Of a stretch of DNA of 64,000 nucleotides, positions 1 through 10,699 are shown piece by piece. Source of the DNA: Hippophae tibetana (taxonomy: Eukaryota > Streptophyta > Magnoliopsida > Rosales > Elaeagnaceae); the NCBI GenBank assembly GCA_037013495.1, contig CM072801.1:8790501-8854500 (forward strand). The letters are read 5' to 3'. How positions within the stretch are numbered: position 1 is the stretch's first letter; every line of letters starts with the position of its first letter. Position numbers and translations under genes: made by a program. The notes below the pieces were generated by a model, which saw only the letters and a program-made list of their open reading frames with translations, searched no databases and was not told where the DNA came from.

Positions 1-1341
1 CTCAAAAGGGACTTTTCCTGTAAGAAGCTGAAAGCAAATCATTCCAAAGCTATACACATCTACCTTCTCTGTAAACTTGGAGCTTTCAGCAGCTACATTT
101 TGTTCCTGCTCCTCCAAAACCTCCGGCGCATGCCAGATGAACTGAAGGTTCACATTATGAGGAGTTGAGGGACTTTTCGGGTTAAAGCTTTTCACTGAAG
201 TTAAACCAAATCCTGTAACTTTAGCAAGTAAGTTCCCTTCAGCTGATATACCTCTTTGCCTAACAAGTATGTTAGAAGGGTTTAAATTTCCATGATATAT
301 TTTCTTTGAGTGAAGATATTCCATTCCTCTTGTAATTTGAAGCATGAGATCAAGAGCAAGAGGAACTAAAAACGGAAATCGTTTTTTAGGACCAAACATC
401 TCTTTGATGTAACTACAGAGATGTTTGCTCATTAGTTCTACAATCAAAAAGCACTCTTTTTTTCCTTCATCAGTAAAGCCACAAAGAAAATGCATTATGT
501 TTGGGTGAGAAAGAGACAATAGTGAAGAAATCTCAGGGATTAGTAATACAATGTCTCCATAAAAATGTCTCAAGGCAAAGCTTTCACCTATCCATAGAAT
601 CTCTTTGTAATGACTTCCACTTCCTAATCTTCTTCGAACCATGTAGTCCTTAGATCCTAATAGAATTGAACTGGGTAATAGCTTCTCTGATCCATCCAAG
701 TTTTTCAAAAGAATCCCGATGAGTTGCTGATCATGTTTTGATGAACAAGAGATTTTCATTTCTTGGATTTTATTGAATAAAATCCATCTATCTTCTTTCC
801 AAACTGTATCGAACCGGTTACAGAAATCTGGAGTAATAAGATAGTGCTTCCCAAATTGCCATTGGAAAAATTTCCACTCATTATATTCCTTCTTATATTT
901 ACTAGAGTTCACAAGCTTCTTCTTTTGTACGTCATCATGATCCCAACCTGAAATTTCTCCCGCAATTTCAATTGCTTCGATGACGTTTGGCATGCAGGTT
1001 AGCAAGTTGTGAATGTGAAATTGTACACAATCTGAATTCTTATAGAGAATGATTATTTTAGCCCACCAATCTTTGATTTCTAAACAGTGTCTAATGTAAA
1101 CTTCTCCTTCTTTGTATATTTTATAGATTTCTCTTAATGGCTGCTCAAGAATCTTCCACTTAGTGTTCTTTTCTTCAAATTTGAGATTGTGTTTCATCAT
1201 CTCTGCTATTGAATCATATGCAGAGCAAAGAATATCAAACAACAAAGAACATTGTCGCTGATTGATTTGAATATTTTCTCTGAATACCATCAAAGTCTTC
1301 AAACTTCCCAACACTTTTCCAATCTGTCTAAATTGCTCCAT
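1..1341 (-). CDS. Plant MLKL-like pseudokinase (DUF1221-type N-terminus plus kinase-like domain), 3' part cut by window edge
   Basis: An uninterrupted frame of 447 codons starts at the ATG at 1341 and is still open at base 1, so the C-terminus lies outside the window. Residues 1 to about 210 are alpha-helical in character and resemble the DUF1221 domain that precedes atypical kinase domains in plants. Residues about 235-447 are kinase-like, with a glycine loop (LGSGS), an HAPE motif in the APE position and DVYSFGM after it. All three catalytic signatures are altered: the VAIK lysine is R258 (FALRHF), HRD is H350-G-N352, and DFG is G377-F-G. It should therefore not transfer phosphate. The architecture fits the plant mixed-lineage-kinase-domain-like (MLKL) family, described as helical-bundle pseudokinases acting in TNL-type immunity. 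That assignment is from family memory; the degenerate motifs are seen directly. The start is the first ATG, preceded by an AT-rich leader. An alternative is a generic DUF1221 pseudokinase of unknown role. Confidence 0.8.
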   Translation of the reverse strand, partial: MEQFRQIGKVLGSLKTLMVFRENIQINQRQCSLLFDILCSAYDSIAEMMKHNLKFEEKNTKWKILEQPLREIYKIYKEGEVYIRHCLEIKDWWAKIIILYKNSDCVQFHIHNLLTCMPNVIEAIEIAGEISGWDHDDVQKKKLVNSSKYKKEYNEWKFFQWQFGKHYLITPDFCNRFDTVWKEDRWILFNKIQEMKISCSSKHDQQLIGILLKNLDGSEKLLPSSILLGSKDYMVRRRLGSGSHYKEILWIGESFALRHFYGDIVLLIPEISSLLSLSHPNIMHFLCGFTDEGKKECFLIVELMSKHLCSYIKEMFGPKKRFPFLVPLALDLMLQITRGMEYLHSKKIYHGNLNPSNILVRQRGISAEGNLLAKVTGFGLTSVKSFNPKSPSTPHNVNLQFIWHAPEVLEEQEQNVAAESSKFTEKVDVYSFGMICFQLLTGKVPFE

Positions 1342-3744
1342 TTTTTAATTCGATTATATTAAGAACTAGAAATTTCACAGAAACCAGGTCAATCCCTGTC
1401 AAAGGATCTCCAAAAGACCTGGAAAAGACACTGGCTTCTGAAAAAAGAAAAAGAAAACCTCAGCAACCCAATTCGAAACTTGCAAAAATCGATGAGACAC
1501 TTAAAGATTTTCTTAGCAACCATCTGTAGAAGTTACCACCATTCAAATTCTTATGATAAGAATCATAATATGAACAATGTAATTAATGAATCTGAACCTT
1601 TTCGTGCATGCATTGGTTTAATTATAGACGGTGACAAATTTTATTTGTAAGTGGAAATCAGAAGGAGCAAAGCTGCCTAAGAAGTAATAAAGAGTTCTGT
1701 TTGGAAAATACCATTAAACTGTTGAACATCTTTCATCTTATTTTGGTAATGTCGTTACATGAATTGTCATTGACCCAACACTTGTCAGTTTGTTTTGTAC
1801 AAGCTGTGGTTTACAGTTGTTGTTTACGTGCGGCTCAGTTTATTTATTTATTTTCCCTTTAACTCACAGAATTGTATAACTTGTTATAAAGTGAATAAAT
1901 ATGAAAAAAAAATCTTTTATTTTGAAAAATTTGGCATGTAAACCGAAAACTTGGTGGTTAAAAAAATAATTTGTATTCGGACATGTGTAGCATAGTGTCA
2001 TGTTCAATATTTGGAGAGTTATAAAAGTGTGAGGTATGAGTTTAAAATCTTATAAATTGTTATTATTTAAAAAATAAAAATAAAACGTGTAAGAATATAA
2101 ATAATGGAAGACGAAGATTTTGATAATAGAAGCAATTAATGATAGGTTTGATGTTGCTGTCACTTATTTGGCATCATGTTTAATGAGTTATGACAATGTA
2201 CAAGAGGTACCTTAAATTAAACGGAAGAACAAAAAGATTGTTCATTGTTTGACGGTCGATCTGTAATTATATATATTCATTAACTTTCTCTAATGAAAAC
2301 TCTGCCTTTAATTAAATTAAGCTATGTGCATGCTATGCACTTGGACGTTATTTAGGGTTTGCTATTATATAGCGGTGGCACCGTGATTTTATTTTGGATA
2401 TTATTTTTTATTCTTATTTTTTAAGTGACACTGTAATAATATATACATTTAATACAATATACCAATTTGATATAATGTTTTATTTTATTGAATATTTTTT
2501 AACTCATGTGCAACACATAAACATTTAATGAAGGATATATTTATGGTATTTTTACTAGTTATTTCATTAGAACATTAACAACTTCATTATCCACTATTTT
2601 TGAGTCCATAATACATATTTAATACTTTTTTGCTCATTTAACACTTTCTTTAACCTATTTTTTTACTTTATCATCTAAAAGTTCAACAATCTTACTTATA
2701 AATATATATTATTTACTGATTTTCATTCAAATTTTATAGTTTTTGTATTTTGTTTAAGATAAAATAAGAAAATAATATGTAGTATACAGTTTCTTATAGT
2801 TTGTATAAAAAATATATTATACTGATCCAATAAAAAAATAGTATATATATATATCAAACTTGTTACCACTATTACAAAGACTAAAACATTATTTAAATAT
2901 TGAAAAATAGTATAAAATAGCTATTGATGTTACAATAGAAGAAATATAAAAACAACTTTTATAGTCTTCTAACAAACTTTTAAAAAATATACATTTTAGT
3001 TTATTAATTTTTGTTCATTAGATTTGGTTCATAGAGTTTTTAGTTTTTACAAATTTAGTCTAAAATAAGTAAAATGTGTTAAATTTAAAAAATTAAAGGA
3101 TTAAATTATAAAAAAAAACATAATTTTACGATATTAAATTTTGCTGTTACTGTAATTTTTTTTTTACTTTTGGAACAAATTTGTGAAAGTTGTTCAATCT
3201 AAAATTTATATGTTTTATGACATATTGGTAGAGAAATTATTTATTATTTATTTTTTATAGAATAATAGATGATGTATTAATTTAAATCAAAATTAATATA
3301 ATTATTTATTTTTTTTAAATATAAATATATATCAATGAACGTCATCCTCGGTGAAAAGTATACACTGATAACCTAAGCAAAGTGTGTGACAGGAATCTCA
3401 TTTGATACCGCAACAGCTGGTGATCGGTTTTGAAAATTACTTAACATTTCAAATTTTATATTTTTTTTACATCAAAAATTAAATATTATATTAAAAAAAT
3501 AAACTTTTCATCTATATATTATATTTAATAATTTTATATCTTATAATTAATTTTAATTTATTATATATAAAAATAAATGATCTACAATTACGTTTCGTCT
3601 GGTAACATTGATTTCTCAGTTTCCGCGTTAAATAAACAGAAGTGTCTTGGCCGACTCAAAAATCAGTATATAAATAGTCTCACAAGTTGCAATGACTAAC
3701 TAAATTCCCAAAAACAAAAAAACAAACAAACAGTATTATATTAG
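1342..3744. other. AT-rich spacer between divergent genes
   Basis: This spacer lies between the minus-strand pseudokinase and the plus-strand small protein, so it should hold both promoters. Bases 1342-1850 have mixed composition and probably contain the leader and promoter of the pseudokinase. From 1850 to 3600 the sequence is poly-A/poly-T rich with no frame that looks coding. No tRNA, LTR or terminal inverted repeat was recognised. Confidence 0.6.
3667..3676 (+). promoter_or_regulatory. Probable TATA box of the small conserved protein gene
   Basis: TATATAAATA sits about 70-78 bp upstream of the ATG at 3745 and is followed by a C/A-rich leader (CAAAAACAAAAAAACAAACA type), which is usual for a plant transcription start and short 5' UTR. 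Confidence 0.6.
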
Positions 3745-4008
3745 ATGAACGGAGGAGGGGGCATGGAATCAGTTGTTAGGGCAGAAACAAATGTGGGCAG
3801 TGATAAGGCTAATAATGGGCAGCATCGGGGAGAGCAGTGCGGGCACTTTCAGATGCCGCTTCACTACCCAAGGTATAGCCGTGCCGACTATGAGACCATG
3901 CCGGAGTGGAAGATTGATTGTTTGCTTAGGGAGTATGGATTGCCATTCACTGGAAATTTTGATCACAAGAGAAACTTTGCCATGGGTACCTTTTTGTGGT
4001 CTCGTTAA
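3745..4008 (+). CDS. Small conserved plant protein (DUF7722-like, HFQMPLHYPRY family)
   Basis: A single-exon frame of 87 residues ends in TAA at 4006-4008. The first 33 residues are Gly/Asn-rich and look variable. The rest carries the conserved core: HFQMPLHYPRY at residues about 34-44, then DYETMPEWKIDCLLREYGL, and a final block reading KRNFAMGTFLW close to the end. I recall this pattern from small, angiosperm-wide proteins of unknown function in which nearly the whole C-terminal half is conserved. No signal peptide or membrane segment is visible. A TATA box lies about 70 bp upstream. The ATG at 3745 gives the full-length protein; the internal Met at residue 7 is a possible alternative start. 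No biochemical function can be stated. Confidence 0.75.
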   Translation: MNGGGGMESVVRAETNVGSDKANNGQHRGEQCGHFQMPLHYPRYSRADYETMPEWKIDCLLREYGLPFTGNFDHKRNFAMGTFLWSR

Positions 4009-6744
4009 TTAATTAAGCTTATATAATTTGATATTTTATTTTCAGAATTATAGTTTGTGTTTAATTTCAATCCATGTAGATTAATTATTATATGTTCTCT
4101 GTTCTATATGTAATGTTTTGGTGTTTGCATGGTACGTACATGGCTTGGTGTTAAAACTGTGAATTTATATGGTGTAAATATCATTCCTATTATTTGTTGT
4201 GTTTGAAATATATCACGTGCCTCATGCATCTGTTGTGAGTTGTGACAGTTTCTTATTTCAAATCATGATTATTATTTTTAATACATTAAATCACAAATTA
4301 AAAAAAAAATACTATTTTTATAAGTTCGAGTTTTGAAGAGAATTAGTGACTACACTTCTGCATATGTCATAGCAATTAATTTTTTGGATTGAATTTGTGT
4401 CACAACTCCAAAAATTAAATAAAAATTCTCAAGTTTGGTACAAAAAGACAATGAACCGTAATATTTAAGTGAAATTTAAGTGATGAATCTTTAAAAAGAT
4501 AAAATAATTATACTTGATAGGAGATTTTAAAAAATATAAATAAATTGTTAAGACTATCTCTCATGAACTTAAGTGTTTTGAAGAATTGATATTTTACATT
4601 TCTACAATTTAACTATCTGATATTCAAATATTTTTTATGTTTAGAATATAATAAATATAAAATAGAGAAATATTAAAAAATATTGAATTTTATTCATCGT
4701 TAATTATAAAATATTAATACATCCCTTTCCTCATCTCTCATCTCAACCCCAATATCTCTTTACCTCCACTTTCACGCTAGCCTCACACAGACAATAATAT
4801 CAAAATATTAAAAAAATGAAAGAGATATATATCAAAGATATGAAAAAAATAATTCAAAGAAAAATTTGAGCCAAAATACGTTGGAACAAATATGTTATTT
4901 ATTTATTTTTCTTTAAATCGTACGAGGTCAGTAACCTCTATAGAACCTAACATGGAGGTTTATTCCTGACTGATCCTTCCTATTAAGTTCGTTACTTCGT
5001 ATCAAACCTACACATTATTATCTTCTTCTTTTTCTAGTAATTTTAATGAAACAAACACCAAAACACTATCTTCTATCGAATTAGTTATGCATGTGGCACA
5101 AATTAATGATCATGTGTCACGAACTAGTGGTTGATAAAGTACGAGCTGGTGGCTCGTATGGTGTTGGTGGCTAGTTATGATTGTTTGAAATGTGTTTATA
5201 ACTGTTTATTACATGGGTGAGATGTAATTTGAAAAAAGTGGGTATAATAGGTGAGAAATGAGTGATATATTTTTGTAATTTCATGTATTTTTTTAATGAA
5301 ATATAAATTTTAATATATTTAGTGAAATATTTAAGAATAAAATTCAAATTTTCTCCAAAATTAATTTATTTAATGGACTTTAATATAATGATTTTAAATG
5401 GGAAATGTGCATTTTTTCATTTATTTTAATTATATTTATTTTTTAAAAAATAAAAATATTGAAATTAAAGGTATAAAGAAATTTTAATTATGTAATCAAT
5501 AAGAATGGATAAATGTAATATCCTTCAAATCATTATTTGCGTGTTCTTTGTTTTTATATTTGACATGTATCAAAAACAACAATAAAAAATATATGAAATT
5601 AAAGTTGTTAGTTATATTTAATTTAGTTGTTATTTATTTATTTGAAAATATATTAAAATATTAAGTCAAAATATATAAAATTAAAGTTGTTAGTTATTAA
5701 ATTTTGTTGTTTTTTATTTGTTAAAAATATATGAAAAATGGGAAAAGAAGTTTGCATATACCATTATTATTTCAAGAAAACAACGTGGGGATGTTTGATT
5801 ATAAGAATTAGATTTTTAATAAGAGTTTTAAGATTAATCAACACCATTAAAAAATAAATTAAATGAATAAAAATTAATATTAATTTTATATCTTATAGAA
5901 ACAGTACCCATTTGGTAAATGATTTCTGCTTTTACTGAGATGCAATTCAACCCTTACATTTTTACGTTTTTAACTAAAAAAAGAAAGAAAAGAAAAAGAG
6001 ATGCAATACATTTTTTTTTATTGAAGATGCAATACAGATTAAACATGATTACTTTTAGTCTTAATTTCACTTAGGAGGAGACATTGGGCCCAACATACAA
6101 TTTTTTTTATAATAAGGGCCCAAGATACATTATGCTAGTAATATATATAAGAAAATAAAGTGTTATTTATAAAAAATTAAAAAGCGAAAGAATAATTTAA
6201 AAAAGGTAAAAAATTAAATATAAATTATAGTCTACAAAAATAAGTATGCACATTTTTTTATATGCACTTATTTTATGAATACTTAAAGTTAATTACTAAA
6301 ATTTTATAGAGAGTAGTTATTCAAAATTCACATTAAGAGGGGATTTGATGGCAAAAAGGCAGGTATGGTAATCCAGTGGTAACATATTATTGTTTTAGTA
6401 TTTATTTCAACCCATGCTATTAAATGATATCTTACTTAAATTACTTTATTGGAATAATTTTTATGAAAAATTTATAATAATTTAAAATTTGATCAAATAA
6501 TGATGAATAGTTTTTACAAGATTATTATTTTTAATTATTAATAGTACAAATATATCTACCACAAAAACTAGAACTACTAGTGTGGTGCTATTTTGCAAAG
6601 AAAAATAATTCTTTAAAAGATTTTATAATTTTAAGAAATAAACAAATTATTTTTTTCTCGAAACTATACTAGCTATAAAAATATAATTATATATGTTTAT
6701 TGTAAGTAACTAAAGAGTATGAGTTTAAAACTTATCAATATATA
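4009..6744. other. AT-rich spacer, no gene seen
   Basis: The 3' flank of the small protein gene is followed by long A/T-rich stretches. A mildly GC-richer patch at about 4915-5170, with phrases such as GTACGAGGTCAGTAACCTC and CTGGTGGCTCGTATGG, could be old repeat debris, but no open frame or repeat boundary supports a call. Confidence 0.5.
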
Positions 6745-6752
6745 TATATATG

Positions 6753-7128
6753 TAGGGGTGTTTGTTGTTCCGATTTTGGTTAAAAAACTTTAATTGGACC
6801 AGACATTTTATATTATTCGGATTGGACCGAACCTTTTGAAACGGTTTTAATTAATACAAACTGGATCAGATCGTTTGATTTATAAAATTGTTCGGTCTGT
6901 TCGATTTTTTGACACATTTAATGAGAAAATAATGTGAAAATTTTAATATATTATTAAACCAGTCCAATCTAGTTCGACCAGTTTAAAAATTAATACAAAC
7001 CGAACTAGACCTTTTGAAAAACGTTTTAACTAATACAAACCAGACTGAGCCATTTGATTTATAAAACTGTTCGATCCGATCTGATTTTACAGTTTGGTAC
7101 GATCCAGATCAGTTTATAAACACCCTTA
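6753..7128. mobile_element. hAT-like MITE (about 376 bp)
   Basis: The ends are imperfect inverted repeats: TAGGGGTGTTTG at the left and TAAACACCCTTA at the right. They are flanked by near-identical 8-bp sequences, TATATATG (6745-6752) and TATGTATG (7129-7136), the duplication length left by hAT transposases. The interior is non-coding and built from repeated phrases (AATACAAAC, GTTCG, TTTGATTTATAAAA), as in other TAGGGGTG-type plant MITEs. The AT-rich target makes chance resemblance of the flanks possible. Confidence 0.65.
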
Positions 7129-7136
7129 TATGTATG

Positions 7137-9841
7137 TATATGCATTAACTATTTGATCAAAATTTTGATTTACTTTAATTTTGTGATTAAAAAAATATCA
7201 ATAAAAGAATTTCAATACTATTAACTAAAAAAACTTGATATTAAAATAGTAAACTGAAAATGTGATGCATTATTTTGTCATCTTATTGAGTTATGGAAAT
7301 ATAAAATATGCCATTAGGATTGAGAAGTACTCAGGGTTTATATTCTGTAAAAATTGTGAGGGACATTAGGAAATAGGCACTCCGCACTTTAATTGAAGAG
7401 TGAGGGTCACATTGGAGGGAGCTAGGTCATTGCAAGTATGTGTTTTGCTCTATCAACTTCATGAGAAAAAATAAGGCTTTAATTAAATTCTAAGAATAAT
7501 ATTTTTAGTACCACAAATACACAATTATAGAGATACAACCTCTTTCCGTCCGGTATAGTATCTTGTAGGAACTAAATGTTAAAACTTAAAAGTACGTTCT
7601 ATATATTATGTTAGTACAAGCAACTGTTTGTAATATTTAGTTTTTTTTTTGGTATGTTATTCTTTTAAATTCAGGATGTAGTATTAATTTAATATTTTTA
7701 TTTATATAAAATATATTATTTAAACTTTTATATTAATAAAGATATCATTTATTTCTTTTTATTTTAAAAAAATATATTAAAAAATTATGGTTTTCATCAT
7801 TTCATTGTTCATTATGTAAAATTAATTAATTATGTTTTAAAAAAATTATCAATTAATACTACTAAAAATCATTATGTGATTTTTTTTATAAATAAAAGAA
7901 TTAATATTTATATGTAAAATAACTAATAAGTACTCTTCTTAATTTAGAGGTTAAACAATATTTTTACTTAAATAAAAAGGACCATCAAGACATTTATACT
8001 TTAAATTTATTAGGAGAAATATTTTATCTTAATTATATATTCAATTTATTTTTCATATTTTTTCAATACGAGACTCATCTGTATAACCAACAATCTTCCA
8101 TCGGATGAGAATACCTATAACTCCCATAAACTCGAATCTTGCCTAAGCACAACCATTTAGCCGCATTCATTTTAATCAAACATCTATATATTCTATAAAG
8201 TTTATTAGCATGGTTTGAAATGGCTAAAAAAATTATGGTACTTTAATCACGTATTAAGAGTCTAATAAGTTTATAACAAAATCATGCAAGTTCCACCGAG
8301 ATCTAACATGAATTGTACCATTTTTTTTAGATTTAAGTCACATGCATTGCCTACATAGTTCATTTTTACCTTGGAGATCTCTGTTATGTCTATCTACACA
8401 ATGTAAATTGGACCCTAACTCTTATACTATTTGTTGAGTATGATATTTTTGTTGGGTTATTTTTGATAACCCAATGAGTGGGCTAACAAATTAATAAAAT
8501 TATATTTTGAGCTATTATTATTATTCTTATCGAGCTAATTAAGTGATCTAATTAAGAGAGTCTAATTAAACATCTTTTACGATATGGACTATAATATCCA
8601 ATAATAAATCTAATTAGAGTTAATATGACACTTATTAGTTTACTATATAAGAAATACTGTAGTGTTTGGTCCCCAAGGTTAATCACTATCACATTTTCTC
8701 CTTTATTCACATCTATTGAGTGAGAACTCATAAGAGAGAAAATATTAGTATGTAGAAGACTACAAACCCTTAATTCGTTCTTCAATACTTCATCATAGAT
8801 TTAAGTATGTTCTTCATTGTTTTGTGTAATTTTGATAATCTGACACGAGTATGAGATCTATGCATGTATTAAAATTATAGTTATAATAATTTTAATCCAA
8901 AAAATTAACTTATTAGGAGTAACTTATCTCAACTATATAAGCTAAATAGTTTGCTTATATAGTTTATGAGGTATCTTTTTGGTATATTTTACATGAAGGT
9001 GTTTGGATTTTTTTTTCTTTTCTATATAAAAAGGTACCTAGACTCTTATTTAATTTTTCTTATAATTAAGCTCTATCACATTAGTTAATTAGTATTAATT
9101 AACTAACACCATACACTTAATATTAATTAATTGACGTAATACACTTAATTAGTGTTAATTAGTTGACATAATATAACTTAATTACAAAAAGAACTTATAT
9201 GTAAACAAGATAAAAATCTAAGTATCTTTATGTAAAAAAAAGTATAAATACATTTGTATAAAATATATCAAAGTTTGAATATCTTGAAAGCTGTTTAGCC
9301 AATTATATACATAATTTGCTCTCCATATTTTTTAATAAGGCTAAATACGTTTTATGCAAACAACTCTAAGATGAGTTGTAAAAATACACAAAAAATTTAC
9401 ATAGTTATAATTATACATACAACATTATATGTAACAATAAAAACATGATTAATCGATAAATGTCGTTTGAGTTTTTTAAAAAATTATATCACATATATTT
9501 CATGATTTTTTTAAAGATATCATGATAAAATCATATATTTATACTATGGTAAGTATGTTTAAAGACGTTTGTAATTATTTACAAACATGTCCAATTTTAA
9601 TGTACAAGATATTATTATATTAAAAATTCAAATGATAATTATCAATTAAGTATATTTTTATCCTTATATATAATATTATAAGTATAATTATAATTACATA
9701 ATATTTTTAAATTTTTTACAACTTATCCTATATATTTTAGACATATATAAAATATATTTAATTTTTTATAATATGAGAGTTATTTGTACCATATATATTA
9801 TGTGTTATGAATTGTAAAACAATTGTTGTACTAAGAAACAA
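7137..9841. other. AT-rich spacer with LTR-like debris
   Basis: Mostly A/T-rich sequence. Bases about 8440-8860 stand out: a TATA-like ACTATATAAGAAATA, then a pyrimidine-rich leader, and finally GAGTATGAGATC, which weakly resembles a decayed tRNA-iMet primer site. This could be an old LTR, but no second copy or target duplication was found. No coding frame is supported. Confidence 0.4.
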
Positions 9842-10390
9842 GCAGTGGTGTGCATGTGATCGAAATTGTTTGTTTTTGGTCAATCAAAATCTAATCTGAT
9901 TAGAATTGATTTGAAGATTTTTAATCCAAATCCGATCCGATAATATAATCAATTTGAACCCGATCCGATCAATTTTTTTTTTCAAATCAGATGAAGTTAT
10001 ATTGATATTGAAAATTATTTATGAATTATTATCATTTATAAAATACGACATACATAAATTTAAATTTTAAATTGATATTTTTATAATAAATATTATTATT
10101 TATAGTCACAATTAAAAAAATCAAAACAATAAAAAATATATTTATATAATTATTAAATTATTATAAATGTTTATATTTATTTTTAAGCTAAAGTAATGAT
10201 ATAATATAATTATGATATTCATGATATTTAAATATAACATATTATATAATAAAATATATATTTATAATTTAATAATAATTCAATACAGATCGAATAAATT
10301 AGATTATAAAATCTGTTAATCTGAATCCAAATAGATATTATAATTTTCGATTTGAATTTAATTCGATTATAAAATTTATAAATATAATAT
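9842..10390. repeat. Decayed MITE-like repeat
   Basis: It opens with CAGTGGTGTGCATG and continues with repeated AATCCGATCCGA and ATCAATTTGAACC phrases, a composition typical of a widespread class of plant hAT-derived repeats. No matching right terminus was found, so it is truncated or too diverged. Boundaries are approximate. Confidence 0.35.
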
Positions 10391-10444
10391 AATATGAATT
10401 TTATAAATTATATTAATTTTTTTAATTTATATAAATTGATAAAA

Positions 10445-10672
10445 TTATTCAATCTCGAATTTATCACAAGTCTCAGTGTACCAGGTTCTCCCATTGTATG
10501 GCTGGATATATACGGAAGTAACAAGTCCAGGCCACTCATTTGCTGGTGTCATTGCCAGATTCTTTGTATCAGCCTTAGGTACGCAGATTCCTCTCATTTC
10601 ACTCGTTATGTATGTTGTACAAAATTTAAGGCTTTCTCCCCACGTGGTGGGCCTGCTTACGAACAGTGGCAT
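10445..10672 (-). other. Unassigned higher-GC island with an open minus-strand frame
   Basis: This 230-bp island is clearly richer in G+C than the kilobases around it. The minus strand holds a 75-residue frame from an ATG at 10672 to a TAA at 10445. Its composition is protein-like (phrases such as ANEWPGLVTS and NGRTWYTETCDKF) and does not look like translated spacer. I do not recognise the family. There is no visible promoter or neighbouring exon. It may be an exon-sized fragment of a captured or decayed gene. The two plus-strand frames over the same bases look less protein-like. Confidence 0.35.
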
Positions 10673-10699
10673 GTTCGAATTATTGTATTATTTATCTAA

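Noticed and set aside
8552-8785. 77-codon minus-strand frame
   Set aside because: It lies across LTR-like debris and has no recognisable domain.
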